Shown piece after piece: positions 16,526 through 25,165 of a stretch of DNA of 45,566 nucleotides. The translations under genes were made by a program, and so were the position numbers. Numbering within the stretch: position 1 is the stretch's first letter; the number at the start of each line of letters is the position of its first letter. This DNA is from Pseudomonadota bacterium. GTDB lineage: Bacteria; Pseudomonadota; Gammaproteobacteria; Burkholderiales; Burkholderiaceae_C. Where the stretch lies: positions 1 to 45,566 of the forward strand of contig JAJZEC010000028.1 in assembly GCA_021805825.1 (NCBI GenBank), in the 5' to 3' direction. The notes below the pieces were generated by a model that ran no database searches, had not been told where the DNA came from, and saw only the letters and a program-made list of their open reading frames with translations.

Positions 16526-17176
16526 TCAGTCCAGCGCGGCGTCGGTCAGGCCGTGCTGCAGGGCGTAGCGCACGAGATCGACCTCGTGCGCTACCCCCAT
16601 CTTCTCGAGGATGTGCGCCTTGTGGGTGCTGACGGTCTTCACGCTCAGGCGCAGTTCGTCGGCGATGTCGGTCAGGCTGCGCCCGTCGACAATGCGCTGG
16701 AAGATCTCGAATTCGCGGTTCGACAGCAGGGTGTGCACCGGCACGTCGCGCGGCCGCGAGACGTCGGTGGCCAGCAGTTCGGCCAGCTTCGGGCTGACGT
16801 ACACCCCGCCGCGGGCGATCTTGCGCATCGCCCCCAGCAGCACGTCGCCGTCGACCTCCTTGGTCAGGTAGCCCGAGGCGCCGGCACGCATCGCGCGCAC
16901 CGCGTACTGCTCCTCCTGGTGCATGGTGAACACCAGGATCGGCAGGTGGGCGCGCTCGGCCTTGACCAGGCGGATCAGCTCCAGGCCGTTGCGCCCGGGC
17001 ATCGACAGATCCAGCACCAGCAGATCCCAGTCGCGCTCGCGCACGCGCTCCAGCAGGGTGTGGCCGTTGCTGGCCTCGCCGGCGCAGCGCAGATCCTCGG
17101 TGTCCTCGAGGATGTTGCGCAGGCCGTTGCGGATGATGGAGTGGTCGTCGGCCAGCAGTACTTCGAGGCGTTTCAT
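16526..17176 (-). CDS. NarL/FixJ-family response regulator
   Basis: The 216-residue regulator has an N-terminal receiver domain with acidic pair Asp10-Asp11, phospho-acceptor Asp56 in LLVLDLSMPG and the conserved lysine in YLTKEVD. A C-terminal LuxR-type helix-turn-helix lies at about residues 149-195, from SNREFEIFQRI to VKTVSTHKAHI. Its ATG overlaps the stop of the kinase gene by four bases (ATGA at 17176-17173), so the two are translationally coupled. It would bind DNA as a phosphorylated dimer. Its position next to the cytochrome/porin operon on the same strand makes that operon the leading candidate target, but no binding site could be confirmed. Confidence 0.93.
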   Translation of the reverse strand: MKRLEVLLADDHSIIRNGLRNILEDTEDLRCAGEASNGHTLLERVRERDWDLLVLDLSMPGRNGLELIRLVKAERAHLPILVFTMHQEEQYAVRAMRAGASGYLTKEVDGDVLLGAMRKIARGGVYVSPKLAELLATDVSRPRDVPVHTLLSNREFEIFQRIVDGRSLTDIADELRLSVKTVSTHKAHILEKMGVAHEVDLVRYALQHGLTDAALD

Positions 17177-19200
17177 GCCTGCGCTCCTTCGGTCTGCAGA
17201 TCCTGCAGGGGGATGTCCAGTTCCACGACGGTGCCTCCCTCGCCGGCCGCCGCGATGTGCAGCCGCGCGCCCAGTGCGGTGGCGCGTTCGCGCATGCTCA
17301 GCAGGCCGACGCCGGCGCCGATGCGCGAGGCATCGATGCCGCGGCCGTCGTCGCGCACGCGCAGCTGCAACTGCCCGGCGTCGGTGTGCAGTTCGATGCG
17401 TACCCGGGACGCCCCGGCGTGGCGCGCGACATTGGTCAGCGACTCCTGCACGATGCGGAACAGCGCGGTCGACAGCTCGTCGCCCTGCACCAGCCGGGTG
17501 GCGTCCAGCCGCAGTTCGACCTGGATGCCGGTGCGGTGCTCGAACTCCTTGGCCAGCCAGCTCAGCGCCTCGTCGAAGCCCAGGTCGTCCAGCATGCGTG
17601 GGCGCAGTTCGGTGGAAATGCGTCGCACCGAGGCGATCGCTCCGTCGAGCAACTGGCGCATGGACTCGAAGGTCTGCGGCGTCGGCTGGCGCCCGTCCCG
17701 CGAGCGCGCCACCAGGCGCGACAGATCCAGCTTGATGCCGGTGAGCAACTGCCCGAGGTCGTCGTGCAGTTCGCGCGAGATGCGCGCGCGTTCCTCCTCG
17801 CGCACCGTCTGCTGGGCATTCGACAGCCGACGCAGCTCGCGGTTCATCTGCCGGAGCTCGGCTTCGCGGCGCCGACGTTCGGTGACGTCGCGCAGCACCG
17901 CGGTGAACTGCACGGCGTCGCCGATGCGTGTCTGCGACACCGCCGACTCGACCGGAAACTCGCTGCCGTCGGCTCGCCGGCCGATGACCTCCATGTTGGA
18001 GGTCATGCCGCGCGTGGCCACGCCGGACGCGGCGAAGTCGCGCATGCGTGCCGCATGCGCATGCCGCAGCCGCGCCGGGATCAGCAGATCCAGCGGCTGG
18101 CCCAGCGCCTGCGCCGCGGGCATGCCGAACATGCGCTCGGCGGCCGGGTTGAACATGATGATGCGGTGTTGTTCGTCGACCGACACCATGGCGTCCATCA
18201 CCGAATCGATGGTGCGCCGGAAGCGGTCGTCGGCGTCGCGCAGCGCGCGGTCGAGCTGCTGCTCGCGTTGCAGCTCGTAGCTCAGCAGCAGCGCGGCGCC
18301 GCCGATGAAACCGCACACCAGCAGCGCGCCAAGTCCCACCGGGGCGGCCACCGCGCGCCACGAGGCGAGGGTGGCCGCGCGGTTCTCATCGACCCCGACG
18401 AGCAACGGCAGGCCGGGCACACGGGCCAGGCTGAACAGGTGGTCGCCGCCGCCGCTGCGCAGTACGTCGGCGTGCAGCAGCATGCCGGGTCGCGGCAGGC
18501 GCAGCCCGTCCAGCTCGGGCGCCGGCTGATCGAGCAGCGCATCGCGCCGCGGCAGGCTGGCCAGCAACGTGCCGTTGTCCAGGTACAGCGCGGTCGGGCG
18601 GCCGAAATCCTGCAGCACGTAGCGGTACAGCGACTCCAGCTGGTCGCTGCCGATGCCGGCCACGATCACCCCGCGCAGCGTACCGTCGGGATTGCGCAGC
18701 GCGCGCGCCAGGTGCAGCGTCCAGTCGGTGGTCAGGCGACTGGGCACCGGAGCGGCGATGTACAGGCCGTGCGCCTGTCCGCTCGCGAAGGCGCGGAAAT
18801 AGTTCCGGTCGGCCACCGAGACCGTGGGCATCGGATATGCCCGCGTCGAATTGACCACCAATCCCTGGGCGTCGACCAGGAACAGCGAGCCGCGCGTACC
18901 CAGGCCATGCGCATGCGCGGCCAGCAGCAGATGCACCGGAAGGCTGTCGAGCCCGAGGCGGCCGATGAAGGATGAGCTCAGGCGATCGGCGACCGTGCGC
19001 AGGGTGGCGTCGCTGCGCTCGAAGTTCTGCGCCGTCTGCTGCGCCAGCAGCCGCGTCAGGGTGTCGGTGCGCGCCGCGTCCTCGGCCATCGCGCGTGCGC
19101 GCAGGCCCCACAGCAGGGCCAGCACGCTGACCGCGATGGCCACGATGGTCAGCGCCGCGAACAGCCCGACCACGCGCACCGGCTGGATTCGCATCGCCAT
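17173..19200 (-). CDS. Membrane sensor histidine kinase with periplasmic dCache-like and PAS domains
   Basis: The 675-residue kinase has a transmembrane helix at about 8-30, a periplasmic dCache-like sensor (about 40-270, with the YPMPTVSVADRNYFRAF signature) and a second helix at about 280-305. A PAS domain follows at about 325-450 (DSVMDAMVSVDEQHRIIMFN). The HisKA_3 dimerisation helix has phospho-acceptor His near residue 478 in ISRELHDDLGQLL. The HATPase_c domain has DDGRGID and GVGLLSMRERA. The HisKA_3 type pairs with NarL/FixJ regulators, as found here. The start is uncertain: ATG 19200 is used, with ATG 19194 and GTG 19212 as alternatives; none has a good ribosome-binding site. The ligand is unknown, but dCache domains usually bind small organic or ionic signals. 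Confidence 0.9.
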   Translation of the reverse strand: MAMRIQPVRVVGLFAALTIVAIAVSVLALLWGLRARAMAEDAARTDTLTRLLAQQTAQNFERSDATLRTVADRLSSSFIGRLGLDSLPVHLLLAAHAHGLGTRGSLFLVDAQGLVVNSTRAYPMPTVSVADRNYFRAFASGQAHGLYIAAPVPSRLTTDWTLHLARALRNPDGTLRGVIVAGIGSDQLESLYRYVLQDFGRPTALYLDNGTLLASLPRRDALLDQPAPELDGLRLPRPGMLLHADVLRSGGGDHLFSLARVPGLPLLVGVDENRAATLASWRAVAAPVGLGALLVCGFIGGAALLLSYELQREQQLDRALRDADDRFRRTIDSVMDAMVSVDEQHRIIMFNPAAERMFGMPAAQALGQPLDLLIPARLRHAHAARMRDFAASGVATRGMTSNMEVIGRRADGSEFPVESAVSQTRIGDAVQFTAVLRDVTERRRREAELRQMNRELRRLSNAQQTVREEERARISRELHDDLGQLLTGIKLDLSRLVARSRDGRQPTPQTFESMRQLLDGAIASVRRISTELRPRMLDDLGFDEALSWLAKEFEHRTGIQVELRLDATRLVQGDELSTALFRIVQESLTNVARHAGASRVRIELHTDAGQLQLRVRDDGRGIDASRIGAGVGLLSMRERATALGARLHIAAAGEGGTVVELDIPLQDLQTEGAQA

Positions 19201-19278
19201 GTCGTTTCGCACCGTGCTTGCGGGCCCGACAGGTCCCGCCGTCGCGGATGCTAGGAGCGCAGACCGGAGGGGGTTTGC

Positions 19279-19290
19279 GCTTGATCAAGC
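19279..19290. repeat. 12-bp perfect palindrome between kinase gene and ccm operon
   Basis: GCTTGATCAAGC is a perfect 12-bp palindrome in the 245-bp divergent intergenic region. It contains the TTGAT and ATCAA half-sites of FNR boxes but they overlap without the 4-bp spacer, so it is not a canonical FNR site. It could be an operator for another dimeric regulator. Confidence 0.35.
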
Positions 19291-19343
19291 ATTCAGCAAG
19301 TGGCGACCGCATTTGTGTGCAATTTGCCGCAATCCGGCTTTGG

Positions 19344-19385
19344 TTGATTCTGCTCAAACGATGACACATCTGCACTGCATATCTT
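19344..19385 (+). promoter_or_regulatory. Candidate FNR/ANR class II promoter of the ccm operon
   Basis: TTGATTCTGCTCAA at 19344-19357 matches the FNR box TTGAT-N4-ATCAA at nine of ten positions. Its centre is 19350.5. A -10-like TATCTT lies at 19380-19385, so a start near 19392 places the box at -41.5, the standard class II position. The E. coli ccm operon is known to be FNR-controlled. The site is about 90 bp before ccmA. Confidence 0.5.
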
Positions 19386-19445
19386 TGAGCCCAGGTGTCG
19401 AGTTGTGCACAGATGCAACCTTGCCGAACCCACTGATCGCCTGCC

Positions 19446-20075
19446 ATGGACAAGCCGGAACACGAACTGCGCGCCAGCGCCTTGAGCTGCCGCAGGGGGC
19501 ATCGCGAGCTGTTCGCAGGCCTGAGCTTCAGCCTGCGCGCAGGGCAATGGCTGCATGTGCGCGGAGCCAACGGCGCCGGCAAGACCAGCCTGCTGCGCCT
19601 GCTGACCGGGCTGGCGCGGCCGCAGTCGGGGCGCATCGAATGGAACGGCGTGGAACTGGCGCGCGCCGGCGAGGCGTATCGGGCGTCGCTGGCGTATTTC
19701 GGGCACGGCCACGGTGTGAAGGACGACCTCAGCGCGCTGGAAAACCTGCGCCTGGGCGCGGCCATCGACGGTCGTGCCCTCGACCGCGCCACGGCCGTCG
19801 GCGCGCTGGCCCGCGTCGGGTTGCGCGGCCGCGAGGATCTGCCCATGCGCGTGCTGTCGCAGGGCCAGCGACGGCGTGCGCTGCTGGCCCAGGTGATCAG
19901 CCGCGGCGCCAGGCTGTGGATCCTCGACGAGCCCTTCGCCGCGCTCGACGTCTCGGGCGTCGACATGGTGTGCGCGCTGGTAGGCGAACACCTGCAGCGT
20001 GGCGGCAGCGCGGTGCTCACCAGCCACCAGCCGATCGCGCTGGCTGGCGGCCAGAGCGTGGAGCTCGCGCTGTGA
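19446..20075 (+). CDS. ccmA: CcmA, ABC transporter ATP-binding subunit for heme-chaperone release
   Basis: This 209-residue ATPase has Walker A GANGAGKTS near residue 40, the signature LSQGQRRRALLAQ, and Walker B LWILDEPFAALD with the switch histidine in LTSHQP. These are hallmark features of CcmA, which with CcmB, CcmC and CcmD uses ATP hydrolysis to release holo-CcmE. It is the first gene of a complete ccmABCDEFGHI operon. Its stop overlaps the ccmB start by four bases. It is somewhat closer in sequence to other small ABC ATPases only in the generic motifs; the context makes the call firm. Confidence 0.95.
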   Translation: MDKPEHELRASALSCRRGHRELFAGLSFSLRAGQWLHVRGANGAGKTSLLRLLTGLARPQSGRIEWNGVELARAGEAYRASLAYFGHGHGVKDDLSALENLRLGAAIDGRALDRATAVGALARVGLRGREDLPMRVLSQGQRRRALLAQVISRGARLWILDEPFAALDVSGVDMVCALVGEHLQRGGSAVLTSHQPIALAGGQSVELAL

Positions 20076-20821
20076 AGGCCATCCGCGGCGTCGTGCAGGC
20101 CGGCGGCGGCGAGGCGGTGTTGCGCGCGCCCGCCGCCGATGCCGAGCCGCGCGCCACCAGCGCGATGCTGGCCATGCTGCGCCGCGAGCTGTTGCTGACC
20201 CTGCGCCGGCGCAGCGAGATCGCCACCGTCCTGATGTTCTTCGTCATCGTCGCCAGCCTGTTCCCGCTGGCCATCGGCCCGGAGCCGCAACGCCTGCGCG
20301 CGATCGGCCCCGGCGTGCTGTGGGTGGGGGCGCTGCTGTCGACCCTGCTCGGGCTGCACCGCATGTTCGCCGAGGACTACGCCGACGGCACGCTGGAGCA
20401 ACTGGCGCTGTCGCCTACGCCCCTGGCCTGGCTGGTCGCCGGCAAGATCGTCGCGCACTGGCTGGTGGCCGGGCTGCCGCTGGTGCTGCTGGCACCGGCG
20501 CTGGGCCTGCAGTACGGCATGCCGCCGGCGGCGCTGGCCCTGCTGGTCGCCGCCCTGCTGCTGGGCACGCCGCTGCTGTCGCTGATCGGATCCATAGGCG
20601 CCGCCCTGACCCTGGGCGCGCGCGGAGGCGGCGCGCTGCTCGCGCTGCTGCTGTTGCCGCTGTACGTGCCCGCGCTGGTATTCGGTTCCGGCGCGCTCAC
20701 CGCACAGGCCAGCGGCCTGGATTCCAGCGGCCACCTGGCGCTGCTGGGGGCGATGCTGGTCGTCGCCGCGTTCCTGGCGCCGATGGCGTCGGCCGCGGCC
20801 ATAAGGATAGCCATCGAATGA
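20072..20821 (+). CDS. ccmB: CcmB, ABC transporter membrane subunit
   Basis: CcmB is an integral membrane protein with six hydrophobic segments that partners CcmA, CcmC and CcmD in cytochrome c maturation. The start is taken as GTG 20072, which overlaps the ccmA stop as GTGA and has GGAG at 20060-20063 eight bases upstream, giving 249 residues. The E. coli protein has about 220 residues, so the ATG at 20165 (MLAMLRRELLLTLRRRSE, 218 residues) is a real alternative. The 31-residue N-terminal extension would then be absent. The core VLMFFVIVASLFPLAIGPEP and LHRMFAEDYADGTLEQL are typical CcmB sequence. Confidence 0.93.
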   Translation: MKAIRGVVQAGGGEAVLRAPAADAEPRATSAMLAMLRRELLLTLRRRSEIATVLMFFVIVASLFPLAIGPEPQRLRAIGPGVLWVGALLSTLLGLHRMFAEDYADGTLEQLALSPTPLAWLVAGKIVAHWLVAGLPLVLLAPALGLQYGMPPAALALLVAALLLGTPLLSLIGSIGAALTLGARGGGALLALLLLPLYVPALVFGSGALTAQASGLDSSGHLALLGAMLVVAAFLAPMASAAAIRIAIE

Positions 20822-21564
20822 ACACGCACAAGATCCGCTGGTACAAGTACTCCAGTCCGGCCACCTTCTACACCCTGGCCGGGCGCCTGGCGCCGTGGTT
20901 CGCCGCCGCCGCGCTGCTGTTCGCGATCGCCGGATTGTGGGTCGGCTTCCTTGTCGCCCCCACCGATGCCACCCAGGGCGATGGCTATCGCATCATCTTC
21001 CTGCATGTGCCGGCCTCGTGGATGTCCATGTTCCTCTACGTGGTGATGGCCTTCTGGGCGGCCCTCGGGCTGGCCTTCAACACGCGGCTGTCGGGCATGA
21101 TGGCCGCCGCGCTGGTGCCCACCGGAGCGATGTTCACGGCGCTGGCCCTGGTCACCGGCTCGCTGTGGGGCAAGCCGATGTGGGGAACCTGGTGGGTGTG
21201 GGATGCGCGCCTGACCTCCGAGCTCATCCTGCTGTTCCTCTACCTCGGGCAGTCGGCGCTGCGCGCGGCCATCGACGACGACAAGCGCGCCGACAAGGCC
21301 TGCGCGGTGCTGGCGCTGGTCGGCGTGGTCAACATCCCGGTGATCTATTTCTCGGTGCAGTGGTGGAACACCCTGCACCAGGGTGCGTCGATCTCCTTCA
21401 CCCACGCCTCGATGGCCACCACCATGCTGGTGGGCATCCTGCTGATGACCCTGGCGGCGTGGATGTACAGCATTTCCGTGGCCCTGACCCGCGTCAGGGT
21501 GATCATCCTGGAGCGCGAGCACGATGCCGCGTGGCTCGGGCAGTTGATGGAGGCTGCATCATGA
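20818..21564 (+). CDS. ccmC: CcmC, heme-handling protein of cytochrome c maturation
   Basis: The 248-residue protein (E. coli about 245) has six transmembrane helices and the tryptophan-rich heme-binding motif WGTWWVWDARLTSELIL. Conserved histidines in FLHVPASWMSM and FTHASM are the expected axial ligands of heme. CcmC loads heme onto CcmE. It overlaps ccmB by four bases (ATGA). The sequence is fully typical and shows no missing key residue. Confidence 0.96.
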   Translation: MNTHKIRWYKYSSPATFYTLAGRLAPWFAAAALLFAIAGLWVGFLVAPTDATQGDGYRIIFLHVPASWMSMFLYVVMAFWAALGLAFNTRLSGMMAAALVPTGAMFTALALVTGSLWGKPMWGTWWVWDARLTSELILLFLYLGQSALRAAIDDDKRADKACAVLALVGVVNIPVIYFSVQWWNTLHQGASISFTHASMATTMLVGILLMTLAAWMYSISVALTRVRVIILEREHDAAWLGQLMEAAS

Positions 21565-21803
21565 TCTGGCAATCGGCGTCCCAATTCTTCGCCATGGGGG
21601 GCTACGCCCTGTACGTCTGGGGCAGCGTCGCTGCCTGTGCCGCCGCGCTGTGCGCCGAGGTGGTCGCGCTGCGCCTGCGTCGACGCGCGGCGCTGGCCAT
21701 GGTGCGTCAACGCGACGTGGTGCGGCGCATCGACCGCATGGAGCGCGCGCGGCCCGCCGGCGAGCTCGGCATGGCGGTCGAACTGCGCAGGGAGGCGGCA
21801 TGA
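21561..21803 (+). CDS. ccmD: CcmD, small membrane protein of the heme-release complex
   Basis: The 80-residue protein has one transmembrane helix (about 13-38, GGYALYVWGSVAACAAALCA) with the FAMGGYALYVWGSY-like start of CcmD. It has a basic, charged cytoplasmic tail. CcmD is required to release holo-CcmE from the CcmABC complex. It is at the long end of the family (E. coli CcmD has about 69 residues). It overlaps both ccmC and ccmE by four bases, so it is easily missed as a gene but essential to the operon layout. Confidence 0.9.
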   Translation: MIWQSASQFFAMGGYALYVWGSVAACAAALCAEVVALRLRRRAALAMVRQRDVVRRIDRMERARPAGELGMAVELRREAA

Positions 21804-22240
21804 AGGCGCGCCGCCGCCGCGGCGCGCTGATCGTCGGTGGCCTGGCGGCACTCGGGCTGGCCAGCGCGCTGGTGCTGCATGCGCTGAACAGCGCCATCGA
21901 GCTGTACGTCACGCCGACGCAGATCGCCGACGGCGACGCGCCGCACGCCGCGTTGTTCCGGCTCGGCGGACTGGTCGAGCGCGGCAGCCTGCAGGAGCAT
22001 GGAACCAGCGTGCGCTTCGTCGTCACCGACACCGCGCGGCAGGTGCCGGTGGTCTACAGCGGCATCCTGCCCGATCTGTTCGCCCAGGGGCGCGGCGTCG
22101 TGGTGCAGGGCACCCTCGGCCCGCACGGCACCTTCCACGCCACGCAGGTGCTGGCCAAGCACAGCGCCAACTACATGCCTCCGGAAGCGCGCAATGCGAT
22201 CGCGCAGGCGCAAAGGATGCAAGAGGAAGCAAGACCATGA
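21800..22240 (+). CDS. ccmE: CcmE, periplasmic heme chaperone
   Basis: The 146-residue membrane-anchored OB-fold chaperone has one N-terminal helix and the covalent heme site LAKHSANYMPPE, with His121 and Tyr125 at the spacing of E. coli His130 and Tyr134. It carries heme from CcmC to the CcmFH ligase. The start at 21800 overlaps the ccmD stop by four bases and has GGAGG at 21791-21795. The short C-terminal tail after the heme motif is normal. Confidence 0.96.
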   Translation: MKARRRRGALIVGGLAALGLASALVLHALNSAIELYVTPTQIADGDAPHAALFRLGGLVERGSLQEHGTSVRFVVTDTARQVPVVYSGILPDLFAQGRGVVVQGTLGPHGTFHATQVLAKHSANYMPPEARNAIAQAQRMQEEARP

Positions 22241-24177
22241 TTCCCGAACTCGGACATTTCGCGCTGCTGCTGGCGCTGCCGGTGGCGCTGGTGCAGGCGC
22301 TGCTTCCTCTGCTCGGCGCGTGGCGCGGCAACCGCACGTGGATCGCGCTGGCGCGTCCGGCCACGCGCGCCACCTTCCTGCTCGTGGCCTTCGCCTTCGG
22401 CTGCCTGGTGTGGGCCTTGCTGCACGACGATTTCTCGGTGCTGTACGTGGCCGAGAATTCCAACACCATGCTGCCGCTGATCTACAAGATCGGCGCCGCC
22501 TGGGGCGGCCACCAGGGCTCCTTCCTGCTCTGGCTGCTGATGCTGTGCGGCTGGTCGCTCGCGGTCTCGGTGTTCTCGCGCAGCCTGCCCGAGGAGATGG
22601 TGGCGCGGGTGCTCGGCGTGCTCGGGCTGATCGCCTTCGGCTTCCTCGTCTACCTCAACGTCGCCTCCGACCCCTTCCAGCGCCTGCTGCCGGGGCCGCT
22701 CAACGGGCGCTCGCTCAACCCGCTGCTGCAGGATCCGGGAATGATGGGGCACCCGCCGATGCTCTACATGGGCTACGTCGGTTTCGCCGTGGCCTTTGCC
22801 TTCGCGATTTCCGCGCTGCTCGCCGGGCGCCTGGATGCGGCGTGGGCGCGCTGGTCGCGACCGTGGACCATCGCGGCCTGGATCTCGCTGACGCTGGGCA
22901 TCGCGCTGGGATCCTACTGGTCCTACTACGAGCTCGGCTGGGGTGGCTGGTGGTTCTGGGATCCGGTGGAAAACGCATCCTTCATGCCGTGGCTGTTGGG
23001 CACGGCCCTCATCCATTCGCTGGCGGTCACCGAGAAACGCGGTTCCTTCCGCAACTGGACGGTGCTGCTGGCCATCGGAACCTTCGCGCTGTCGCTGCTG
23101 GGCACCTTCCTCGTGCGTTCCGGGGTGCTTTCCTCGGTGCACGCCTTCACCACCGATCCCCGCCGCGGCATGATGATCCTGCTGCTGTTCGCCCTGGTCG
23201 TCGGCGGCTCGCTGCTGCTGTTCGCGCTGCGCGCCCCCGCGCGTGACCCCGGTGGCAGGTTCGAGCTGATCTCGCGCGAGAGCCTGCTGCTGGGAAACAA
23301 CGTGCTGCTCGTCGTCGCCGCCGCCAGCGTGCTGCTGGGCACGCTGTACCCGCTGGTCGTCGAGGCGCTCAACCTGGGCAAGTTGTCGGTCGGCCCGCCG
23401 TACTTCAACAGCGTGTTCGTTCCCGTCGTGGTGCCGCTGTTCCTGCTGGCCGCGGTAGGCTCGATCGCGCGCTGGCGCTCCGCGCGCTTCGGCGACCTGG
23501 CGCGGCAGATGCGCGTGCCCGCGGTGCTGGCGCTGCTGGCCGCCATCGCCCTGCCGCTGGCGCTCGGGCGCTGGAACGCCGGCGCCGCGCTGGGCAGCTT
23601 CGTCGCCATGTGGCTGGCCGCCTCCGCGCTGCGCCAGCTGCGCGTCCGCCTGCGCAGCGGCAATCCCCCGGGAGGGTACTGGGGCATGCAGCTGGCGCAT
23701 GTCGGGCTGGCGGTGAGCATTCTCGGCGTGGCCATGGTCAGCCACTACCAGGCCGAGCGCGCGCTGCGCATGGTTCCCGGCGACTACACCCGCATCGCCG
23801 GCTACACGCTGCGCTTCCAGGGCGTGCGCAAGATCCCCGGGCCCGACTTCACCGCGCAGCAGGGAAGCTTCGAGCTGAGGCACGAGGGCCGGCTGGTGGC
23901 CGTGCTGCGCCCGGAGAAGCGTGACTACTTCAGCTCCTCGATGATCATGACCGATACGGCGATCGACACCGGGCCGCTGCGCGACATCTACGTCACCCTC
24001 GGCGCGCAACTGAGCAACGGGGCGTGGGCGGTGCGGGTGTACTACAAGCCCTTCGTGATCTGGATCTGGGCCGGCGCGCTGCTCATGGCGCTGGGCGGAG
24101 TGGCGGCCGCCGCCGACCGCCGCTACCGCGTGCTCAGCCGGCGCGCCGCGATGGCGCTGGAGGTGGCCGCATCATGA
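22237..24177 (+). CDS. ccmF: CcmF, heme lyase subunit
   Basis: The 646-residue integral membrane protein (E. coli 647) belongs to the HHP family. It has the WWD-type motif WGGWWFWDPVENASFMPW in the middle and conserved histidines, for example in MMGHPPMLYMGYVG. CcmF with CcmH and CcmI ligates heme to the CXXCH cysteines of apocytochromes. It overlaps ccmE and ccmG by four bases each. No truncation or frameshift is seen. Confidence 0.97.
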   Translation: MIPELGHFALLLALPVALVQALLPLLGAWRGNRTWIALARPATRATFLLVAFAFGCLVWALLHDDFSVLYVAENSNTMLPLIYKIGAAWGGHQGSFLLWLLMLCGWSLAVSVFSRSLPEEMVARVLGVLGLIAFGFLVYLNVASDPFQRLLPGPLNGRSLNPLLQDPGMMGHPPMLYMGYVGFAVAFAFAISALLAGRLDAAWARWSRPWTIAAWISLTLGIALGSYWSYYELGWGGWWFWDPVENASFMPWLLGTALIHSLAVTEKRGSFRNWTVLLAIGTFALSLLGTFLVRSGVLSSVHAFTTDPRRGMMILLLFALVVGGSLLLFALRAPARDPGGRFELISRESLLLGNNVLLVVAAASVLLGTLYPLVVEALNLGKLSVGPPYFNSVFVPVVVPLFLLAAVGSIARWRSARFGDLARQMRVPAVLALLAAIALPLALGRWNAGAALGSFVAMWLAASALRQLRVRLRSGNPPGGYWGMQLAHVGLAVSILGVAMVSHYQAERALRMVPGDYTRIAGYTLRFQGVRKIPGPDFTAQQGSFELRHEGRLVAVLRPEKRDYFSSSMIMTDTAIDTGPLRDIYVTLGAQLSNGAWAVRVYYKPFVIWIWAGALLMALGGVAAAADRRYRVLSRRAAMALEVAAS

Positions 24178-24704
24178 ACAAGGTGCGCGCGGTGTCCATA
24201 CTCGCGGTGTTCTGCGTGCTGCTCGGCCTGCTGTACGTCGGGCTGCATCACGACCCACACACCATCCCGTCGCCGCTGATCGGCAAGGCAGCGCCGAGCT
24301 TCGATGCGCCGCTGCTCGAGCCTCCGGACAAGCCTTTCGACTCCTCGCAGATGAAAGGCAAGGTCTGGCTGCTCAACGTGTGGGCTTCATGGTGCACGTC
24401 CTGCCGCGAGGAGCATCCCCTGCTGCTGGCCTTCGCCCATGGGCGCCATGTGCCCCTCGTCGGGCTCGACTACAAGGACGATCCGGTGGCCGCGCGCCAC
24501 TGGCTGTCCGAGGCCGGCAATCCCTACGACCTGGTGGCGCAGGACGCCAACGGCCACATCGGGATCAATTACGGGGTGTACGGAGTGCCCGAGACCTATC
24601 TCATCGACCGCAACGGCACGATTGTGTACAAGCAGATCGGGCCGCTGACGGTGCATGTGCTGGAACACAAGCTGCTGCCGATGATCCGGAGGCTATCGCA
24701 ATGA
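24174..24704 (+). CDS. ccmG: CcmG/DsbE, thioredoxin-like reductant for apocytochrome
   Basis: The 176-residue membrane-anchored thioredoxin-fold protein has one N-terminal helix and the redox motif WCTSC (Cys74, Cys77), where E. coli has WCPTC. The cis-proline loop GVPETYLIDR and the acidic patch around LLNVWASWC match DsbE/CcmG. It reduces the heme-binding cysteines of apocytochromes with CcmH. It overlaps ccmF and ccmH by four bases. Confidence 0.96.
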   Translation: MNKVRAVSILAVFCVLLGLLYVGLHHDPHTIPSPLIGKAAPSFDAPLLEPPDKPFDSSQMKGKVWLLNVWASWCTSCREEHPLLLAFAHGRHVPLVGLDYKDDPVAARHWLSEAGNPYDLVAQDANGHIGINYGVYGVPETYLIDRNGTIVYKQIGPLTVHVLEHKLLPMIRRLSQ

Positions 24705-25165
24705 AACGCATGCTGGGAACCCTGCTGCTGCTGTTGCTGGCGCTGCCTGCCTATGCCGGGCTGGCCCGCCCGCTGGCGCACAACGAGGCCATCGAACAGC
24801 GCATGATCGCGCTCACCCGCAACCTGCGCTGCCTGGTGTGCCAGAACGAATCCCTGGCCGCGTCGCAGGCCGACCTGGCGCGCGACCTGCGCGGCGAGGT
24901 GCGCGGCCTGCTGGAGCGCGGCTACACCAACCAGCAGGTGGTGGCCTATCTGGTCGCGCGCTACGGCAACTACGTGCGCTACAGGCCACCCTTCGACGCC
25001 GAGACCTGGGCCTTGTGGCTGGGACCTTTCGCGCTGCTGGCGCTGGGCCTGGCGACGCTGGGCCTGGCCATCCGCCGCCGCCAGCGACAGCCCGACGCAC
25101 CGCTGGACGAAGCGCAACGCGAACAGGCGCTGGCCATGCTGGCGCACAGCGGAGAAGGCCGATGA
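24701..25165 (+). CDS. ccmH: CcmH, N-terminal thioredoxin-like domain protein (LRCxxCQ type)
   Basis: The 154-residue protein has a signal peptide (LALPAYA), the signature LRCLVCQNESLA (Cys44, Cys47) and a C-terminal transmembrane helix before a short basic tail. It corresponds to the N-terminal domain of E. coli CcmH (CcmL in some species). The C-terminal TPR part is encoded separately as ccmI, the usual split outside Enterobacteria. It forms part of the heme ligase with CcmF. Confidence 0.95.
   Translation: MKRMLGTLLLLLLALPAYAGLARPLAHNEAIEQRMIALTRNLRCLVCQNESLAASQADLARDLRGEVRGLLERGYTNQQVVAYLVARYGNYVRYRPPFDAETWALWLGPFALLALGLATLGLAIRRRQRQPDAPLDEAQREQALAMLAHSGEGR

Noticed and set aside
19279-19290. 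GCTTGATCAAGC as an FNR box
   Set aside because: It lacks the 4-bp spacer between TTGAT and ATCAA, so it does not fit the FNR consensus; the better candidate is at 19344-19357.
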